Source: Haematobacter missouriensis
Lineage (GTDB): Bacteria; Pseudomonadota; Alphaproteobacteria; Rhodobacterales; Rhodobacteraceae
Length of the DNA stretch: 64,000 bases
Direction: 5' to 3'
NCBI RefSeq assembly: GCF_000740775.1
Contig: NZ_JFGS01000003.1
Location: 62,001-126,000 of the forward strand
Within the stretch, counting starts at the first letter, position 1; every line of letters begins with the position of its first letter. The translations under genes and the position numbers were made by a program. This document shows, piece by piece, positions 1-10,213 of this stretch. The notes below the pieces were generated by a model. It saw nothing but the letters and a program-made list of their open reading frames with translations, was not told the DNA's origin and did no database searches.

Positions 1-193
1 GGTTTCCAATCTGGAAACCGGACAGCCGGTGATGAGGCTCACGGGTTGGGCGGCGGAGCGTCTCAACCGCATGACGCCCGCCGGGCATGAGGCTATCATC
101 CATGTGACGCTGACCGACGATCATCCCTGGGCGCAGGCCTTCGTGGTGATCGAGGCCCGGCCGCTTGCCGCCGACTCCGGCAAGGCAACTTGA
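1..193 (+). CDS. acpS: Holo-[acyl-carrier-protein] synthase, C-terminal part
   Basis: The reading frame is open from the left edge of the window (codons from base 2) to TGA at 191-193, giving the last 63 residues of a protein whose start lies outside. The tail [19 protein letters not shown] is the typical end of alphaproteobacterial AcpS, the enzyme that transfers 4'-phosphopantetheine from CoA to apo-ACP. Its place directly in front of lepB-rnc-era agrees with the usual order in Rhodobacterales. Only the C-terminal part can be seen, so the catalytic Asp/Glu magnesium ligands are not visible. Confidence 0.85.
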   Translation, partial: VSNLETGQPVMRLTGWAAERLNRMTPAGHEAIIHVTLTDDHPWAQAFVVIEARPLAADSGKAT

Positions 194-247
194 CTTCCCC
201 CACTCCCCGCCCGCATGAACGGGCTCGAAAACGGCAGGACGGACAGA

Positions 248-1036
248 ATGGCGAGCAAGGCAACGGCGAAAAGCGGCGGCATCGTCGAGACGATCAAGAC
301 CATCTTCTGGGCGCTGCTGATCGCAGGCGTGTTCCGCACACTGTTCTTTCAGCCCTTCTGGATACCGTCCGAATCGATGAAGGACACGCTTCTGGTCGGC
401 GACTTCCTGTTCGTGAACAAGATGGCCTATGGCTATTCCCAGTATTCCTGCCCCTTCGGCCTCTGCCCGATCTCGGGCCGGCTTTTCGCCACCATGCCCG
501 AACGGGGCGATGTGGTGGTGTTCCGCCATCCGGTCGACGGGTCTGACTTCATCAAGCGGCTGATCGGGCTGCCCGGCGACACCGTGCAGGTCAGGAACGG
601 CGTTCTGTTCATCAACGGTCAGGAGGTGCCGCAGGTGCCCGCGGGCGATTTCTCCGAAACCTACGAGCCGCAGGGCCCTATGGGCAGCTATCCGCGCTGC
701 GCCAATGCGCCTGTGGGCGAAGGCGGCACCTGCATCAAGCACCGCCTGCGCGAAACTCTGCCCGAGGGGCGGACGCATGACATTCTCGACATCGACATGA
801 GCTATGCGGACAATACGCCGCTGTTCACGGTGCCGGAGGGTCATTTCTTCTTCATGGGCGACAACCGTGACAACAGCCAGGACAGCCGCTTCTCGCAGGC
901 GGTGGGCGGCGTCGGCATGGTGCCCTTCGAGAACCTGATCGGCCGGGCCGACCGGGTGATGTTCTCCTCCGCAGGTCGTTCCATGCTGTATTTCTGGACC
1001 TGGCGGTCCGACAGGTTCTTCAAGGCGATCGAGTGA
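248..1036 (+). CDS. lepB: Signal peptidase I
   Basis: 262-residue membrane-bound serine protease that removes signal peptides from exported proteins. One N-terminal membrane segment is at about residues 17-36. The catalytic Ser43 lies in PSESM and the general base Lys103 in FIKRL, and box E ([11 protein letters not shown]) is at 204-214. A pair of Cys-containing inserts (around 68-73 and 151-162) widens the periplasmic domain compared with minimal family members. An upstream in-frame ATG at 215 exists, but ATG 248 follows a GGACGGACAG Shine-Dalgarno-like stretch and matches family N-termini better. The last codons overlap the rnc start in a GTGA junction, so translation is probably coupled. 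Confidence 0.95.
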   Translation: MASKATAKSGGIVETIKTIFWALLIAGVFRTLFFQPFWIPSESMKDTLLVGDFLFVNKMAYGYSQYSCPFGLCPISGRLFATMPERGDVVVFRHPVDGSDFIKRLIGLPGDTVQVRNGVLFINGQEVPQVPAGDFSETYEPQGPMGSYPRCANAPVGEGGTCIKHRLRETLPEGRTHDILDIDMSYADNTPLFTVPEGHFFFMGDNRDNSQDSRFSQAVGGVGMVPFENLIGRADRVMFSSAGRSMLYFWTWRSDRFFKAIE

Positions 1037-1722
1037 AAGTCTCGCAGGAACTTCAGGCCTTCTCCGTCAGGCTGGGGCATGACTTCAATGATCCGGCGCT
1101 TCTGGTGCGCGCGCTGACCCACGCCTCCATCGGCTCGGTCACGCGCCCCGACAACCAGCGACTGGAGTTTCTGGGGGACCGGGTGCTAGGCCTCATCATC
1201 GCGGATGCGTTGCTGTCCGCCGATTCGGGGGCGAGCGAAGGGCAGGTGGCGCCGCGCTTCAATGCACTGGTTCGCAAGGAAACCTGCGCCGATGTGGCCC
1301 GCCAGATCGGGCTGGGCGACGTGCTGAAGCTCGGCCGGTCCGAGATGATGTCGGGCGGGCGGCGTAAGGAGGCGCTGCTTGGCGATGCGATGGAGGCGGT
1401 GATCGCCGCACTCTATCTCGATGCCGGGCTGGAGGCGACGCGTTCCATCGTGCTTTCGCTTTGGGGGGACCGGATCGACCGCGTCGATGCCGATGCCCGC
1501 GACGCCAAGACCCAGCTTCAGGAATGGGCGCAGGCGCGGGGTCTGTCGCCACCCCGCTACGTGGAGAAGGGCCGCTCCGGCCCCGACCATGCGCCCGTCT
1601 TCACCATCGAGGTGCAGCTCGACAACGGCGAGAGGGAAACCGCCAGGGCCGGGGCCAAGCGGCAGGCCGAGCAGGCCGCGGCGCGTATGCTTCTCGACCG
1701 TCTGGAGGCTGGCGCGGGCTGA
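1033..1722 (+). CDS. rnc: Ribonuclease III
   Basis: 229-residue double-strand-specific endoribonuclease involved in rRNA and mRNA processing. The signature [12 protein letters not shown] is at residues 43-54, with metal ligands Glu45 and Asp49; the second acidic pair is in LLGDAMEAV around residues 113-121. A C-terminal double-stranded RNA-binding domain starts near residue 150 and contains KRQAEQAAA. The start is GTG at 1033, overlapping the lepB stop. The neighbourhood lepB-rnc-era is conserved in proteobacteria. The first position of the usual NERLEFLGD motif is Gln here, which is common in alphaproteobacteria. Confidence 0.96.
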   Translation: MKVSQELQAFSVRLGHDFNDPALLVRALTHASIGSVTRPDNQRLEFLGDRVLGLIIADALLSADSGASEGQVAPRFNALVRKETCADVARQIGLGDVLKLGRSEMMSGGRRKEALLGDAMEAVIAALYLDAGLEATRSIVLSLWGDRIDRVDADARDAKTQLQEWAQARGLSPPRYVEKGRSGPDHAPVFTIEVQLDNGERETARAGAKRQAEQAAARMLLDRLEAGAG

Positions 1723-1904
1723 CCGCCCCTGTTGATCCGCTCCCTTGATCTGCCCCGGCGGAAGTCCGGCATATCAGGCAAATTCCTCCTTCCGGCACGG
1801 TAAATCCACCACCACGCTTGAAACATCTGGGCGCGCTGCCGACCTTGGGATAGGAGCTGTCCCTTCCATTCCGGCCCGATTCCGGGCTTTTCAGGAGAAA
1901 TCGC

Positions 1905-2819
1905 ATGACCGAGACGACCCGCGCTGGTTTCGTCGCTCTGATCGGCGAGCCGAATGCCGGCAAGTCGACGCTCATGAACCGTATGGTGGGGGCCAAGGTC
2001 TCCATCGTCACCCACAAGGTCCAGACGACGCGTGCCCGCATTCGTGGAATCGTGATGGAGGGGCAGTCCCAACTCGTCTTCGTCGATACGCCGGGGCTGT
2101 TCCGTCCGCGGCGGCGGCTGGACAGGGCGATGGTCGCCGCCGCTTGGGGCGGGGCTGCCGATGCCGATGTTGTTGTCCTGCTGATCGAGGCGCACCGCGG
2201 CCTGACCGACGGCACGCGCGCCATCATCGACGCGCTGAAGGAGCGGGTGCAGAACCGGCCCGTGGCCCTCGCGATCAACAAGATCGACCGTGTGAAGGCG
2301 GAGGTGCTGCTCGCGCTGTCCGCCGAGATGAACGAAGCCTATCCGTTCGCGCGTACCTTCATGATCTCTGCCGAGAAGGGTTACGGCGTGAACGACTTGC
2401 GTGAATGGCTGGCAGGTGAGGTGCCGGAGGGGCCGTGGCTCTACCCGGAGGACCAGATCGCCGACCTGCCGATGCGCATGATCGCGGCCGAGATCACGCG
2501 GGAAAAGCTCACCCTCCGCCTGCATGAGGAGCTCCCCTACAATCTCACCGTGGAAACGGAGAAGTGGGAGGAGCGGCCGGATGGCTCTGTCCGTATCGAC
2601 CAGGTCATCTATGTCGCCCGCGATGGCCACAAGGGCATTGTCCTGGGCCACAAGGGTGAGACGGTGAAAGCCATAGGGCAGGCCGCGCGGGTCGACATCA
2701 CGGAGTTCCTCGGGCGTCCGGCACATCTTTTCCTTCAGGTCCGCGTACGCGAGAACTGGCTGGAGGAACGCGAACGCTACAGCGAAATGGGTCTCGAATT
2801 CCGCGACGGCGATGCCTGA
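1905..2819 (+). CDS. era: GTPase Era, 30S ribosome assembly factor
   Basis: 304-residue GTPase that binds the 3' end of 16S rRNA and helps 30S maturation. G1 is GEPNAGKS at residues 14-21, G3 is DTPG in FVDTPGLF, and G4 is NKID. The C-terminal KH RNA-binding domain contains GHKGETVKAIG. ATG 1905 is preceded by CAGGAGAAATCGC. The 182-base gap from rnc holds no gene. The last eight bases overlap the next gene (DUF1491), so the downstream gene is probably co-translated. Confidence 0.97.
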   Translation: MTETTRAGFVALIGEPNAGKSTLMNRMVGAKVSIVTHKVQTTRARIRGIVMEGQSQLVFVDTPGLFRPRRRLDRAMVAAAWGGAADADVVVLLIEAHRGLTDGTRAIIDALKERVQNRPVALAINKIDRVKAEVLLALSAEMNEAYPFARTFMISAEKGYGVNDLREWLAGEVPEGPWLYPEDQIADLPMRMIAAEITREKLTLRLHEELPYNLTVETEKWEERPDGSVRIDQVIYVARDGHKGIVLGHKGETVKAIGQAARVDITEFLGRPAHLFLQVRVRENWLEERERYSEMGLEFRDGDA

Positions 2820-3147
2820 AGCGCGGCTTACCGCCGATTTCTGGGTTTCCGCCTACCTGCGCAGGCTGGGGCTGAACGACATCCCGGCCTATGTGACGGC
2901 GAAGGGCGATCCGACTGCCGGTGCGGTGCTGGTAAAGGTGGCGCTGCTTGACGGAACTGCCCGGGCCTCTCACCGGATCTGGGATCCCATGGCGGATACA
3001 CGCCGCTGGGAGGTGCTGGCCCAAGGACCGGAGCCGGAGGTGGATGCCGCCATTGCCCGCCAGCGCCGCTACGACCCCGACCTTTGGGTCATCGAGATAG
3101 AGGATCGTCAGGGCCGGACGCTTCTGGACGAAGTGGGGCTGGGCTGA
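2812..3147 (+). CDS. DUF1491 family protein
   Basis: 111-residue protein of unknown function. The pattern RLTADFWVSAYLRRL, then YVTAKGDPTAGAVLVKV, and a WVIEIEDRQGRTLLDE tail matches the DUF1491 family that sits between era and recO in Rhodobacterales. There is no signal peptide, membrane segment or obvious catalytic motif. It overlaps era by eight bases and is followed after 16 bases by the AAA-type ATPase gene. The function cannot be inferred from sequence; its position in an RNA-processing/repair gene string is the only clue. Confidence 0.85.
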   Translation: MPEARLTADFWVSAYLRRLGLNDIPAYVTAKGDPTAGAVLVKVALLDGTARASHRIWDPMADTRRWEVLAQGPEPEVDAAIARQRRYDPDLWVIEIEDRQGRTLLDEVGLG

Positions 3148-3163
3148 CGGCAAGGGAGGGCCC

Positions 3164-3802
3164 ATGCCGCGACGCATTGTCATCACAGGAGGCCCGGGTT
3201 CGGGCAAGACCTCTCTCGTCATGGCGCTCGCGGCCGAGGGGTTGACCATCATGCCGGAAGCCGGACGCGCGCTCATCCGGGCAGGCCGGGCGATCGACGG
3301 ACCGGCGCTTCCCTGGCGTGATCCGGCCCTATTCGCAGAGACCATGCTGGCGTGGGAAATACGCTCTCATGCGGCGGCGGACGACCTTTCCGGTCCGGTG
3401 ATCTTCGATCGCGGCGTGCCGGATGTCGCAGGCTATCTGCGAACCATCGGCCGTTCGGTTCCTTCCCATGTTCAGCGCGCGATGGAACGGTTCCGTTACG
3501 ATGATCCGGTGTTTCTTGCCCCCTACTGGCCGGAGATCTTCGGCCCCGACAGCGAAAGGCGGCAGGACGCCGCCGAGGCCCGCGCGACTGCCGAGGCCAT
3601 GAGACACACCTATACCGAGGCTGGTTACCGGCTGGTCGAACTTCCCCGCGCTTCCATCGCGGAGCGCGCCGCCTTCGTGCACCGCGTGCTGGGCGGGACT
3701 TGCGCGCCGGATCCGGGAAAGCCGGACCCGGAGAAGCCAGATGGGGCAACGCTGGACCTGGGGAAGCAATACCCGGACCGGCCACACCAGGGACAAGCGT
3801 GA
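3164..3802 (+). CDS. AAA family ATPase (AAA_28/NadR-like P-loop NTPase)
   Basis: 212-residue predicted nucleotide-binding protein. The Walker A motif GGPGSGKT is at residues 9-16 right after the first beta strand, and VIFDRGVPDVAGYL is the Walker B-like segment typical of AAA_28 proteins, which resemble the kinase part of NadR. The substrate is unknown. GGCAAGGGAGGGCCC precedes ATG 3164. The last 30 or so residues are a proline/aspartate-rich tail written by degenerate 15-base repeats (3707-3781) and are unlikely to belong to the fold. The stop overlaps the recO start codon as TGATG, indicating coupling. Confidence 0.8.
   Translation: MPRRIVITGGPGSGKTSLVMALAAEGLTIMPEAGRALIRAGRAIDGPALPWRDPALFAETMLAWEIRSHAAADDLSGPVIFDRGVPDVAGYLRTIGRSVPSHVQRAMERFRYDDPVFLAPYWPEIFGPDSERRQDAAEARATAEAMRHTYTEAGYRLVELPRASIAERAAFVHRVLGGTCAPDPGKPDPEKPDGATLDLGKQYPDRPHQGQA
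3707..3781 (+). repeat. Five degenerate 15-bp tandem units inside the AAA gene 3' end
   Basis: Successive 15-base units start at 3707, 3722, 3737, 3752 and 3767. The first two read CCGGATCCGGGAAAG and CCGGACCCGGAGAAG, and later units drift. They keep frame (5 codons each) and encode a P-D-P-G/E-K-like tail at the end of the P-loop protein, just before recO. This looks like an old replication-slippage expansion at a gene end. Confidence 0.6.
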
Positions 3803-4518
3803 TGGATTGGCAGGACGAGGGCATCCTTCTCGCGATTCGCCCCCATGGCGAAAGTGCCGCCATTATTCAGGTGCTGACCGCCGGACACGGGCTGCATGCC
3901 GGGGTCGTGCATGGCGGCGGCTCTCGCCGGATGGCCCCCGTGCTTCAACCCGGCGCGCAGCTTGCGCTGAACTGGCGGGCGCGGCTCGACCAGCATCTTG
4001 GCAGTTTTGCGGTGGAACCTCTGCGGGAGCGGGCCGGCGCGCTATTCGGGGACCGTGCGGCACTTGCGGCGCTTGCCTCCGTTTCCGCGCTGCTTGTCTA
4101 TGCCCTGCCCGAGCGGGAGCCGCACGCGGCGCTCTACGCGGCGACTGAGACACTGTTCGACCGTCTCTCTGCACCCGGCTGGGAAGCGGACTATCTTCGC
4201 TGGGAGGTGACGCTGCTGGCGGAGATGGGCTTCGGCCTCGATCTCGGGCGCTGTGCGGTGACGGGGGAGGCGGAAGGGCTAGCCTACGTCAGCCCGCGGA
4301 CGGGGCGGGCGGTGACACGCGCGGCGGCGGGGGCGTGGGCGGATCGCCTTCTCCCGCGGCCCGAGGCGTTGGTGGCTGGTCCGGCGGATGCGGCGGGTTT
4401 GGCGGCGGGGCTTCTGACCACCGGTCACTTCATGGAGCGCTGGCTGGCGGAGGAGCTGGTGGGCCGCCCGCTGCCGGAGGCGCGGCGACGGCTTGTGGCG
4501 CTTCTGTCGGTGCCGTGA
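3802..4518 (+). CDS. recO: DNA repair protein RecO
   Basis: 238-residue recombination mediator that loads RecA through RecF-pathway partners RecR and SSB. The N-terminal OB-fold starts MDWQDEGILLAIRPHGESAA and includes GVVHGGGSRR; a helical domain follows, with SVSALLVYALPEREPH. The zinc-binding cysteine cluster of some RecO proteins is reduced to a single visible Cys in LGRCAVTGE, as in other alphaproteobacteria. The start at 3802 overlaps the TGA of the preceding ATPase gene. An in-frame ATG at 3700 would add a low-complexity extension made by the 15-bp repeats and is rejected. Confidence 0.93.
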   Translation: MDWQDEGILLAIRPHGESAAIIQVLTAGHGLHAGVVHGGGSRRMAPVLQPGAQLALNWRARLDQHLGSFAVEPLRERAGALFGDRAALAALASVSALLVYALPEREPHAALYAATETLFDRLSAPGWEADYLRWEVTLLAEMGFGLDLGRCAVTGEAEGLAYVSPRTGRAVTRAAAGAWADRLLPRPEALVAGPADAAGLAAGLLTTGHFMERWLAEELVGRPLPEARRRLVALLSVP

Positions 4519-4642
4519 CGCGAAGGGTCTCCCTCTTGAACGACACCGTCGCGGAACGCGGTGCCGGGTCCAGGCTGCAACGCCGTCTCTGCCGTTCCGA
4601 ACGGGCGGGAGCGCTCTGCCCCTTGCCATGGCACCCTGGCCC

Positions 4643-4671
4643 TTGCTTTCCCCCGGCGAAAAGCCTATATC
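4643..4671 (+). promoter_or_regulatory. Candidate sigma-70 promoter for rimP-nusA-ylxR-infB
   Basis: TTGCTT (4643-4648), a 17-base spacer, then TATATC (4666-4671). It lies in the 258-base gap after recO and about 105 bases before the rimP start, where a promoter for this operon is expected. Call by eye only. Confidence 0.5.
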
Positions 4672-4687
4672 GCCTGCAAGCAGCGGC

Positions 4688-4750
4688 GTCCGGCCTCCAC
4701 CCCCGGACCCACCGGAGATATTCGACGGGCCGCGCGCCCGTTTTTTCTTT
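4688..4750 (+). terminator. Leader hairpin plus intrinsic terminator (possible attenuator) before rimP
   Basis: Between the candidate promoter and the rimP start there is a hairpin GTCCGG / CCGGAC (4688-4693 with 4703-4708, 9-base loop). It is followed by a second stem ACGGGC-CGCGC-GCCCGT (4725-4741) that runs straight into a T-rich tract through 4750. The second element has the form of a Rho-independent terminator. It could end recO transcripts, but because it is downstream of the candidate promoter it could also attenuate the operon. Confidence 0.55.
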
Positions 4751-4776
4751 TCCGCCTGCCGCCTGGGAGCATCCCC

Positions 4777-5373
4777 GTGACCGACCTTATCGCAAAGACA
4801 GCCATCGACCGGCGCTTGGCCGAGATCGTGGCGCCGACCATTGAGGGTCTGGGCTTCGAGCTTGTGCGAATCCGTCTCATGGGCGGCAAGACGCGCACCC
4901 TTCAGATCATGGCCGACCGTCCGGAGGGCGGCATCGAGGTGGAGGACTGCGCCAGAATCTCGACCGCTGTGTCCGCCGTGCTGGACGTGGAGGATCCGCT
5001 GGAGGACGCCTACACACTGGAGGTTTCTTCCCCCGGTATCGACCGGCCGCTGACGCGGCTGAAGGATTTCGACATGTGGGAAGGCTATGAGGCCCGCGTG
5101 GAGACGACCGAACTGATCGACGGGCGGCGGCGCTTCAAGGGTCTGCTGCGTGGCACCGAAGGCGATGAGATCCTGATCGAACTGGAGGAGCCGGGTGAAG
5201 ACGTGACCATCGGGCTGCAGTTCGACTGGCTCTCGGATGCCAAGCTGATCCTGACCGACGAACTGATCGCGGAGATGCTCCGCCAGCGCAAGGACGCGGG
5301 CGTGATCGACGAAAGCCGCTACGACGACATCGAAGACGAACCCGACACCGATACCGACAACGAGGAGGCCTGA
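4777..5373 (+). CDS. rimP: Ribosome maturation factor RimP
   Basis: 198-residue cytoplasmic factor needed for 30S subunit maturation. The start is GTG at 4777 ([20 protein letters not shown]). The frame is open further upstream to 4561, but that extension reads through the leader terminator and has no family similarity. The hallmark RimP segment [16 protein letters not shown] is at about residues 86-101. The C-terminus is a very acidic tail ([15 protein letters not shown]), common in this group. It lies one base before nusA and is co-transcribed with it. Confidence 0.95.
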   Translation: MTDLIAKTAIDRRLAEIVAPTIEGLGFELVRIRLMGGKTRTLQIMADRPEGGIEVEDCARISTAVSAVLDVEDPLEDAYTLEVSSPGIDRPLTRLKDFDMWEGYEARVETTELIDGRRRFKGLLRGTEGDEILIELEEPGEDVTIGLQFDWLSDAKLILTDELIAEMLRQRKDAGVIDESRYDDIEDEPDTDTDNEEA

Positions 5374-5374
5374 T

Positions 5375-6991
5375 ATGGCAATCACCTCTGCCAACCAGCT
5401 CGAACTGCTGCAGACCGCCGAAGCGGTGGCGCGCGAGAAGATGATCGACCCCGGCCTCGTCATCGAGGCGATGGAGGAAAGCCTCGCCCGTGCCGCGAAG
5501 TCGCGCTACGGCGCCGAGATGGACATTCGCGTGAAGATCGACCGCAAGACCGGTCGCGCGACCTTTACCCGCGTTCGCACCGTCATGCCGGACGAGGAAG
5601 TCGAGAATTATCAGGCGCAACTGACCGTCAAGCAGGCGAAGCAGTATCTGGCCGACCCGCAGCTCGGCGACGAGATCGTGGACGAGGTGCCCCCGGTGGA
5701 CCTTGGTCGGATCGCCGCGCAATCGGCCAAGCAGGTCATCCTGCAGAAAGTCCGCGAGGCCGAGCGTGATCGCCAGTACGAGGAATTCAAGGATCGCAAG
5801 GGCACGATCATCAACGGTCAGGTCAAGCGCGAGGAATATGGCAACGTCATCGTGGATATCGGCCGGGGCGAAGGCATCCTGCGCCGGAACGAGAAGATCG
5901 GCCGTGAGTCCTACCGCATCGGCGACCGTATCCGCTGCTACGTGAAGGACGTGCGCCGGGAGGCCCGCGGCCCGCAGATCTTCCTGTCCCGCACCGATCC
6001 GCAGTTCATGGCCGAACTGTTCAAGATGGAAGTGCCGGAGATCTATGATGGCATCATCGAGATCAAGGCCGTTGCCCGCGACCCCGGTTCCCGCGCGAAG
6101 ATCGCCGTGATTTCCTATGACAACTCCATCGACCCGGTGGGGGCGTGCGTGGGTATGCGCGGCTCCCGTGTGCAGGCGGTGGTGAACGAGCTTCAGGGTG
6201 AGAAGATCGATATCATTCCGTGGAATCAGGATCAGGCGACGTTCCTCGTGAACGCGCTGCAACCGGCGGAAGTGTCGAAGGTCGTGATCGACGAGGACGG
6301 TGGCCGGATCGAGGTCGTGGTGCCGGACGAGCAGCTTTCGCTCGCCATCGGGCGGCGGGGGCAGAACGTGCGTCTGGCCAGCCAGCTCACCGCGCTCGAT
6401 ATCGACATCATGACCGAGGCGGAAGAGAGCCAGCGTCGTCAGGCGGAATTCGCCCAGCGGACGGGTCTCTTCATGGAGGCGCTGGACGTGGACGAGACGC
6501 TGGCGCAGCTTCTGGTCGCCGAGGGCTTCACCAACCTTGAAGAAGTGGCCTATGTCGATCTGGAGGAGCTTCTGTCCATCGACGGCTTCGACGAATCGAC
6601 TGCGGAGGAGCTTCAGGCCCGCGCCCGTGATCAGCTCGAGGAGGCCAACCGTAAGGCGCTGGAGAATGCGCGCACGCTTGGTGCCGAGGACAGCCTGATT
6701 GAATTCGAAGGCCTCACTCCCCAGATGGTGGAGACGCTGGCGAAGGATGGCGTGAAGACGCTTGAGGATTTCGCGACCTGCGCCGACTGGGAACTGGCCG
6801 GTGGCTGGACGACTGTCAACGGCGAGCGTGTGAAGGATCAGGGCCTGCTCGAGAAGTTCGACATGAGCCTCGAAGAGGCACAACGACTGGTCATGACCGC
6901 GCGTGTCCTTCTGGGCTGGGTTGATCCCTCGGAGCTTGAAAAGGCCGCCGACGAGGTCGAGGAAGAAGCCGAAGAGGAGGCGGACGTCTGA
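5375..6991 (+). CDS. nusA: Transcription termination/antitermination factor NusA
   Basis: 538-residue RNA-polymerase-binding factor. It has an N-terminal RNAP-binding domain (about 1-125), an S1 domain around [25 protein letters not shown], and two KH domains with [14 protein letters not shown] and [13 protein letters not shown]. The C-terminal part is acidic with helix-hairpin-helix repeats ([18 protein letters not shown], then [13 protein letters not shown]). The Shine-Dalgarno GAGGAGG overlaps the end of rimP. It is the second gene of rimP-nusA-ylxR-infB. Length and domain order are normal for alphaproteobacteria. Confidence 0.97.
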   Translation: MAITSANQLELLQTAEAVAREKMIDPGLVIEAMEESLARAAKSRYGAEMDIRVKIDRKTGRATFTRVRTVMPDEEVENYQAQLTVKQAKQYLADPQLGDEIVDEVPPVDLGRIAAQSAKQVILQKVREAERDRQYEEFKDRKGTIINGQVKREEYGNVIVDIGRGEGILRRNEKIGRESYRIGDRIRCYVKDVRREARGPQIFLSRTDPQFMAELFKMEVPEIYDGIIEIKAVARDPGSRAKIAVISYDNSIDPVGACVGMRGSRVQAVVNELQGEKIDIIPWNQDQATFLVNALQPAEVSKVVIDEDGGRIEVVVPDEQLSLAIGRRGQNVRLASQLTALDIDIMTEAEESQRRQAEFAQRTGLFMEALDVDETLAQLLVAEGFTNLEEVAYVDLEELLSIDGFDESTAEELQARARDQLEEANRKALENARTLGAEDSLIEFEGLTPQMVETLAKDGVKTLEDFATCADWELAGGWTTVNGERVKDQGLLEKFDMSLEEAQRLVMTARVLLGWVDPSELEKAADEVEEEAEEEADV

Positions 6992-7009
6992 TCGACGTCC
7001 GGGTTGCGG

Positions 7010-7642
7010 TTGACGCGTGGAGGTCGTGATAAGGTGCGCGAAGAGCCCGAGCGGCGCTGCATCGTCACCGGAGAGGTTCAGCCCCGACAGGGGCTGATCC
7101 GTTTCGTCGTGGGGCCGGAAGACCGGATATTCCCCGACGTTACGGGCAAGCTGCCCGGTCGCGGCATATGGGTCGCGGCCGACAGGGCGGCGGTGGACAA
7201 GGCGGCCCGCAAGGGCCTCTTTTCCCGCGCCGCCCGCCGTGCCGTCACCGTTCCTCCGAACCTCGCAGACGAGGTCGAGGTGATGGTGGCGCGGCGTGTC
7301 GTGGATCTTGTATCGCTGGCCCGCAAGGCGGGAGAGGCGGTAGCGGGGTTCGAGAAGGTGAAAGACTGGCTCGACAAAGACCGGGCCGCAGTCCTGATGC
7401 AGGCCTCCGACGGGTCTGAACGGGGCAAGACGAAGCTCCACCCACCGGGTGGAGCAAATACGTTCATTGGGTGCCTGACGGCATCGGAATTGGGTTTGGC
7501 TTTCGGGCGGGAACATGCGATACACGGCGCGCTTGCGGCTGGCGGACTCGCAACCCGTGTTGTAGAGGAAGCCGCAAAGCTCGCCGGATTGCGCGGGCAG
7601 ATCGGCGGCCGGGCCGTCGGGAAGGATACGAAAGACGCATGA
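7010..7642 (+). CDS. ylxR: RNA-binding protein, YlxR (DUF448) plus L7Ae-like domains
   Basis: About 210 residues. The N-terminal YlxR/DUF448 domain contains [19 protein letters not shown] and LPGRGIWV; the second half (from about residue 95, [19 protein letters not shown]) is an L7Ae/YlxQ-like RNA-binding fold. This two-domain form is usual in alphaproteobacteria and always lies between nusA and infB. Start choice is uncertain. TTG at 7010 gives MTRGGRDKV, matching relatives; TTG at 7004 and GTG at 7034 (GGAGG ten bases upstream) are alternatives. The last four bases overlap infB as ATGA. Confidence 0.87.
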   Translation: MTRGGRDKVREEPERRCIVTGEVQPRQGLIRFVVGPEDRIFPDVTGKLPGRGIWVAADRAAVDKAARKGLFSRAARRAVTVPPNLADEVEVMVARRVVDLVSLARKAGEAVAGFEKVKDWLDKDRAAVLMQASDGSERGKTKLHPPGGANTFIGCLTASELGLAFGREHAIHGALAAGGLATRVVEEAAKLAGLRGQIGGRAVGKDTKDA

Positions 7643-10158
7643 GCGAAACAGACGGTAAAAAGCCCCTCGGGCTGGGTGGTGGCGGTTCGCGTCCGGGTCA
7701 GGTGAAGCAGAGCTTCAGCCACGGCCGGACGAAGAATGTCGTCGTCGAAACCAAACGCAAACGCGTGGTGGTTCCCAAGCCGGGTGCAGGTTCGGCCAAG
7801 GCCGGTGGCTCGCCGCATCTGGGCGACCCGTCCAAGCGTCCCGCCGGGATCACCGACGCGGAGATGGAGCGCCGGCTCCGTGCCGTGCAGGCCGCCAAGG
7901 CCCGCGAGGCAGATGAGGCGGAGCAGCGCCAGCGCGAAGAGCGGGAGCGCGAGGAAGAGCGCCAGCGGCGCCGCGACGAGATCGAGGCCAAGGAGCGCGA
8001 GGAGCGCGCGCGGGAAGAAGCCCTGCGTCTGAAGGCCGAGGAAGAAGCACGCGCCAAGGCCGAGGCCGAGGAAAAGGCCCGTCGCGAGAAAGAGCGCGAG
8101 GCCCGCAAGCCTGCTGCCTCCGCCGCGGCCCAGCAGCCCAAACCGGCCGAGGAGCCGCCGACTCAGCGTGGCACGTCAAGAGCCGCCCCGGGTCCCCGCA
8201 AGACCGACCGCGACCGTGAGCGCGAAAGCGACCGGACGTCCCGTAACAAGGGCGGCGACGGTCGTCGTGCGGGCAAGCTCACCCTGACGGAAGCTCTCTC
8301 CGATGCGGGCGGCCGGCAGCGGTCTCTTGCCGCAATGAAGCGCAAGCAGGAAAAGGCGCGTCAGAAGACGATGGGCCGCAACACGGGCGAGAAGCAGGCG
8401 CGTGACGTGCAGCTTCCCGAGACGATCGTGGTGCAGGAGCTTGCCAATCGCATGGCCGAACGGGCCGCGGACGTGGTTAAGGCGCTGATGAAGATGGGCA
8501 TGATGGTCAATATGAACCAGACGCTCGACGCCGACACGGCGGAACTCATCATCGAGGAATTCGGCCACAACGCGGTGCGTGTCTCCGACGCCGACGTGGA
8601 GCAGGTGATCTACACGGTCGAGGACAAGGCCGAGGATCTGGAAGCTCGTCCGCCGATCGTGACCATCATGGGTCACGTTGACCACGGCAAGACCTCGCTG
8701 CTCGATGCCCTCCGCAAGACCTCCGTCGTCTCGGGCGAGGCGGGCGGGATCACCCAGCACATCGGCGCCTATCAGGTGCGGACGGAATCGGGTGCGCTCC
8801 TGACCTTCCTCGACACGCCCGGCCACGCGGCCTTCACCTCCATGCGGGCCCGTGGCGCGCAGGTGACGGACATCGTGGTGCTGGTCGTGGCTGCCGATGA
8901 CGCGGTGATGCCGCAGACGGTGGAGGCGCTCAACCACGCCAAAGCCGCTGGCGTGCCGATGATCGTGGCGATCAACAAGATCGACAAACCCTCCGCCAAC
9001 CCGAACAAGGTCCGCACGGACCTCCTCCAGCACGAGGTTGTCGTGGAGGAGATGGGCGGCGACGTACTCGACGTCGAAGTGTCCGCCGTGACCGGCAAGG
9101 GGCTTGATACCCTGCTGGAGAACATCGCGCTTCAGGCAGAGATTCTCGACCTCAGGGCAAACCCGAATCGGTCTGCCATGGGGGCGGTGATCGAGGCCAA
9201 GCTCGACGTGGGCCGGGGTCCGGTCGCGACGGTTCTGGTGCAGAACGGCACTCTGAAACGCGGCGATATCTTCGTTGTGGGTGAGCAGTGGGGCAAGGTC
9301 CGCGCGCTCATCAACGACAAAGGCGAGCGCGTCGACGAGGCCGGTCCGTCGGTTCCGGTCGAGGTGCTGGGTCTGAACGGCACGCCAGAGGCCGGTGACG
9401 TGCTGAACGTCGTGGAAACCGAGGCGCAGGCCCGCGAGATCGCGGATTACCGTGAGCAGGCCGCGAAGGACAAACGCGCGGCGGCAGGTGCGGCGACGAC
9501 CCTTGAACAGCTTATGGCGAAGGCCAAGGCCGACAAGAACGTCGCGGAGCTGCCGGTGGTGGTGAAGTCCGACGTGCAGGGTTCCGCCGAGGCGATCACC
9601 CAGGCGCTGGAGAAGGTCGGCAACGACGAAGTCCGCGTTCGGGTGCTGCATTCGGGCGTCGGCGCCATCACCGAAAGCGATATCGGTCTGGCGGAAGCGT
9701 CCGGCGCGCCTGTCATCGGCTTCAACGTGCGGGCGAATGCGCCAGCACGGGCGGCGGCGAACCAGAAGGGCGTAGAAATCCGCTACTATTCGGTGATCTA
9801 CGATCTGGTTGATGACGTGAAGGCCGCGGCCTCCGGTCTCCTCAAGGCCGAAGTGCGCGAACACTTCATCGGCTATGCCGAGATCCGGGAGGTCTTCAAG
9901 GTCTCCAACGTCGGCAAGGTCGCGGGCTGTCTCGTTACCGAAGGTGTGGCGCGGCGTTCCGCCGGTGTGCGGCTTCTGCGTGACAACGTGGTCATCCACG
10001 AAGGTACGCTCAAGACGCTCAAACGCTTCAAGGACGAGGTCAAGGAAGTCATTTCCGGTCAGGAATGCGGCATGGCCTTCGAGAATTACGAAGATATCCG
10101 CCCCGGCGATATCATCGAGATCTTCGAGCGCGAGGAGGTCGAGCGTACGCTCGCCTGA
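7639..10158 (+). CDS. infB: Translation initiation factor IF-2
   Basis: 839-residue GTPase that places initiator fMet-tRNA on the 30S subunit. A long charged linker (about residues 70-260) is rich in Glu/Arg/Lys/Ala. The G domain has GHVDHGKT at 345-352, DTPGH at 392-396 and NKID at 446-449, and is followed by domains II-IV ending [19 protein letters not shown]. The start ATG 7639 ([16 protein letters not shown]) overlaps the ylxR stop. The frame is open further upstream only as an overlap with ylxR. It is the last gene of the operon and is followed by a strong terminator. Confidence 0.97.
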   Translation: MSETDGKKPLGLGGGGSRPGQVKQSFSHGRTKNVVVETKRKRVVVPKPGAGSAKAGGSPHLGDPSKRPAGITDAEMERRLRAVQAAKAREADEAEQRQREEREREEERQRRRDEIEAKEREERAREEALRLKAEEEARAKAEAEEKARREKEREARKPAASAAAQQPKPAEEPPTQRGTSRAAPGPRKTDRDRERESDRTSRNKGGDGRRAGKLTLTEALSDAGGRQRSLAAMKRKQEKARQKTMGRNTGEKQARDVQLPETIVVQELANRMAERAADVVKALMKMGMMVNMNQTLDADTAELIIEEFGHNAVRVSDADVEQVIYTVEDKAEDLEARPPIVTIMGHVDHGKTSLLDALRKTSVVSGEAGGITQHIGAYQVRTESGALLTFLDTPGHAAFTSMRARGAQVTDIVVLVVAADDAVMPQTVEALNHAKAAGVPMIVAINKIDKPSANPNKVRTDLLQHEVVVEEMGGDVLDVEVSAVTGKGLDTLLENIALQAEILDLRANPNRSAMGAVIEAKLDVGRGPVATVLVQNGTLKRGDIFVVGEQWGKVRALINDKGERVDEAGPSVPVEVLGLNGTPEAGDVLNVVETEAQAREIADYREQAAKDKRAAAGAATTLEQLMAKAKADKNVAELPVVVKSDVQGSAEAITQALEKVGNDEVRVRVLHSGVGAITESDIGLAEASGAPVIGFNVRANAPARAAANQKGVEIRYYSVIYDLVDDVKAAASGLLKAEVREHFIGYAEIREVFKVSNVGKVAGCLVTEGVARRSAGVRLLRDNVVIHEGTLKTLKRFKDEVKEVISGQECGMAFENYEDIRPGDIIEIFEREEVERTLA

Positions 10159-10175
10159 TCGACACTCCAGAATGC

Positions 10176-10213
10176 GAAAACGCCCGGAGCAAGCTCCGGG
10201 CGTTTTCATTTTT
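10176..10213 (+). terminator. Rho-independent terminator after infB
   Basis: A perfect 15-base inverted repeat (10176-10190 with 10193-10207; arms begin GAAAACGCCCGG) is separated by AA and followed by ATTTTT. It starts 17 bases after the infB stop codon. It is symmetric enough to act on either strand. Confidence 0.9.
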
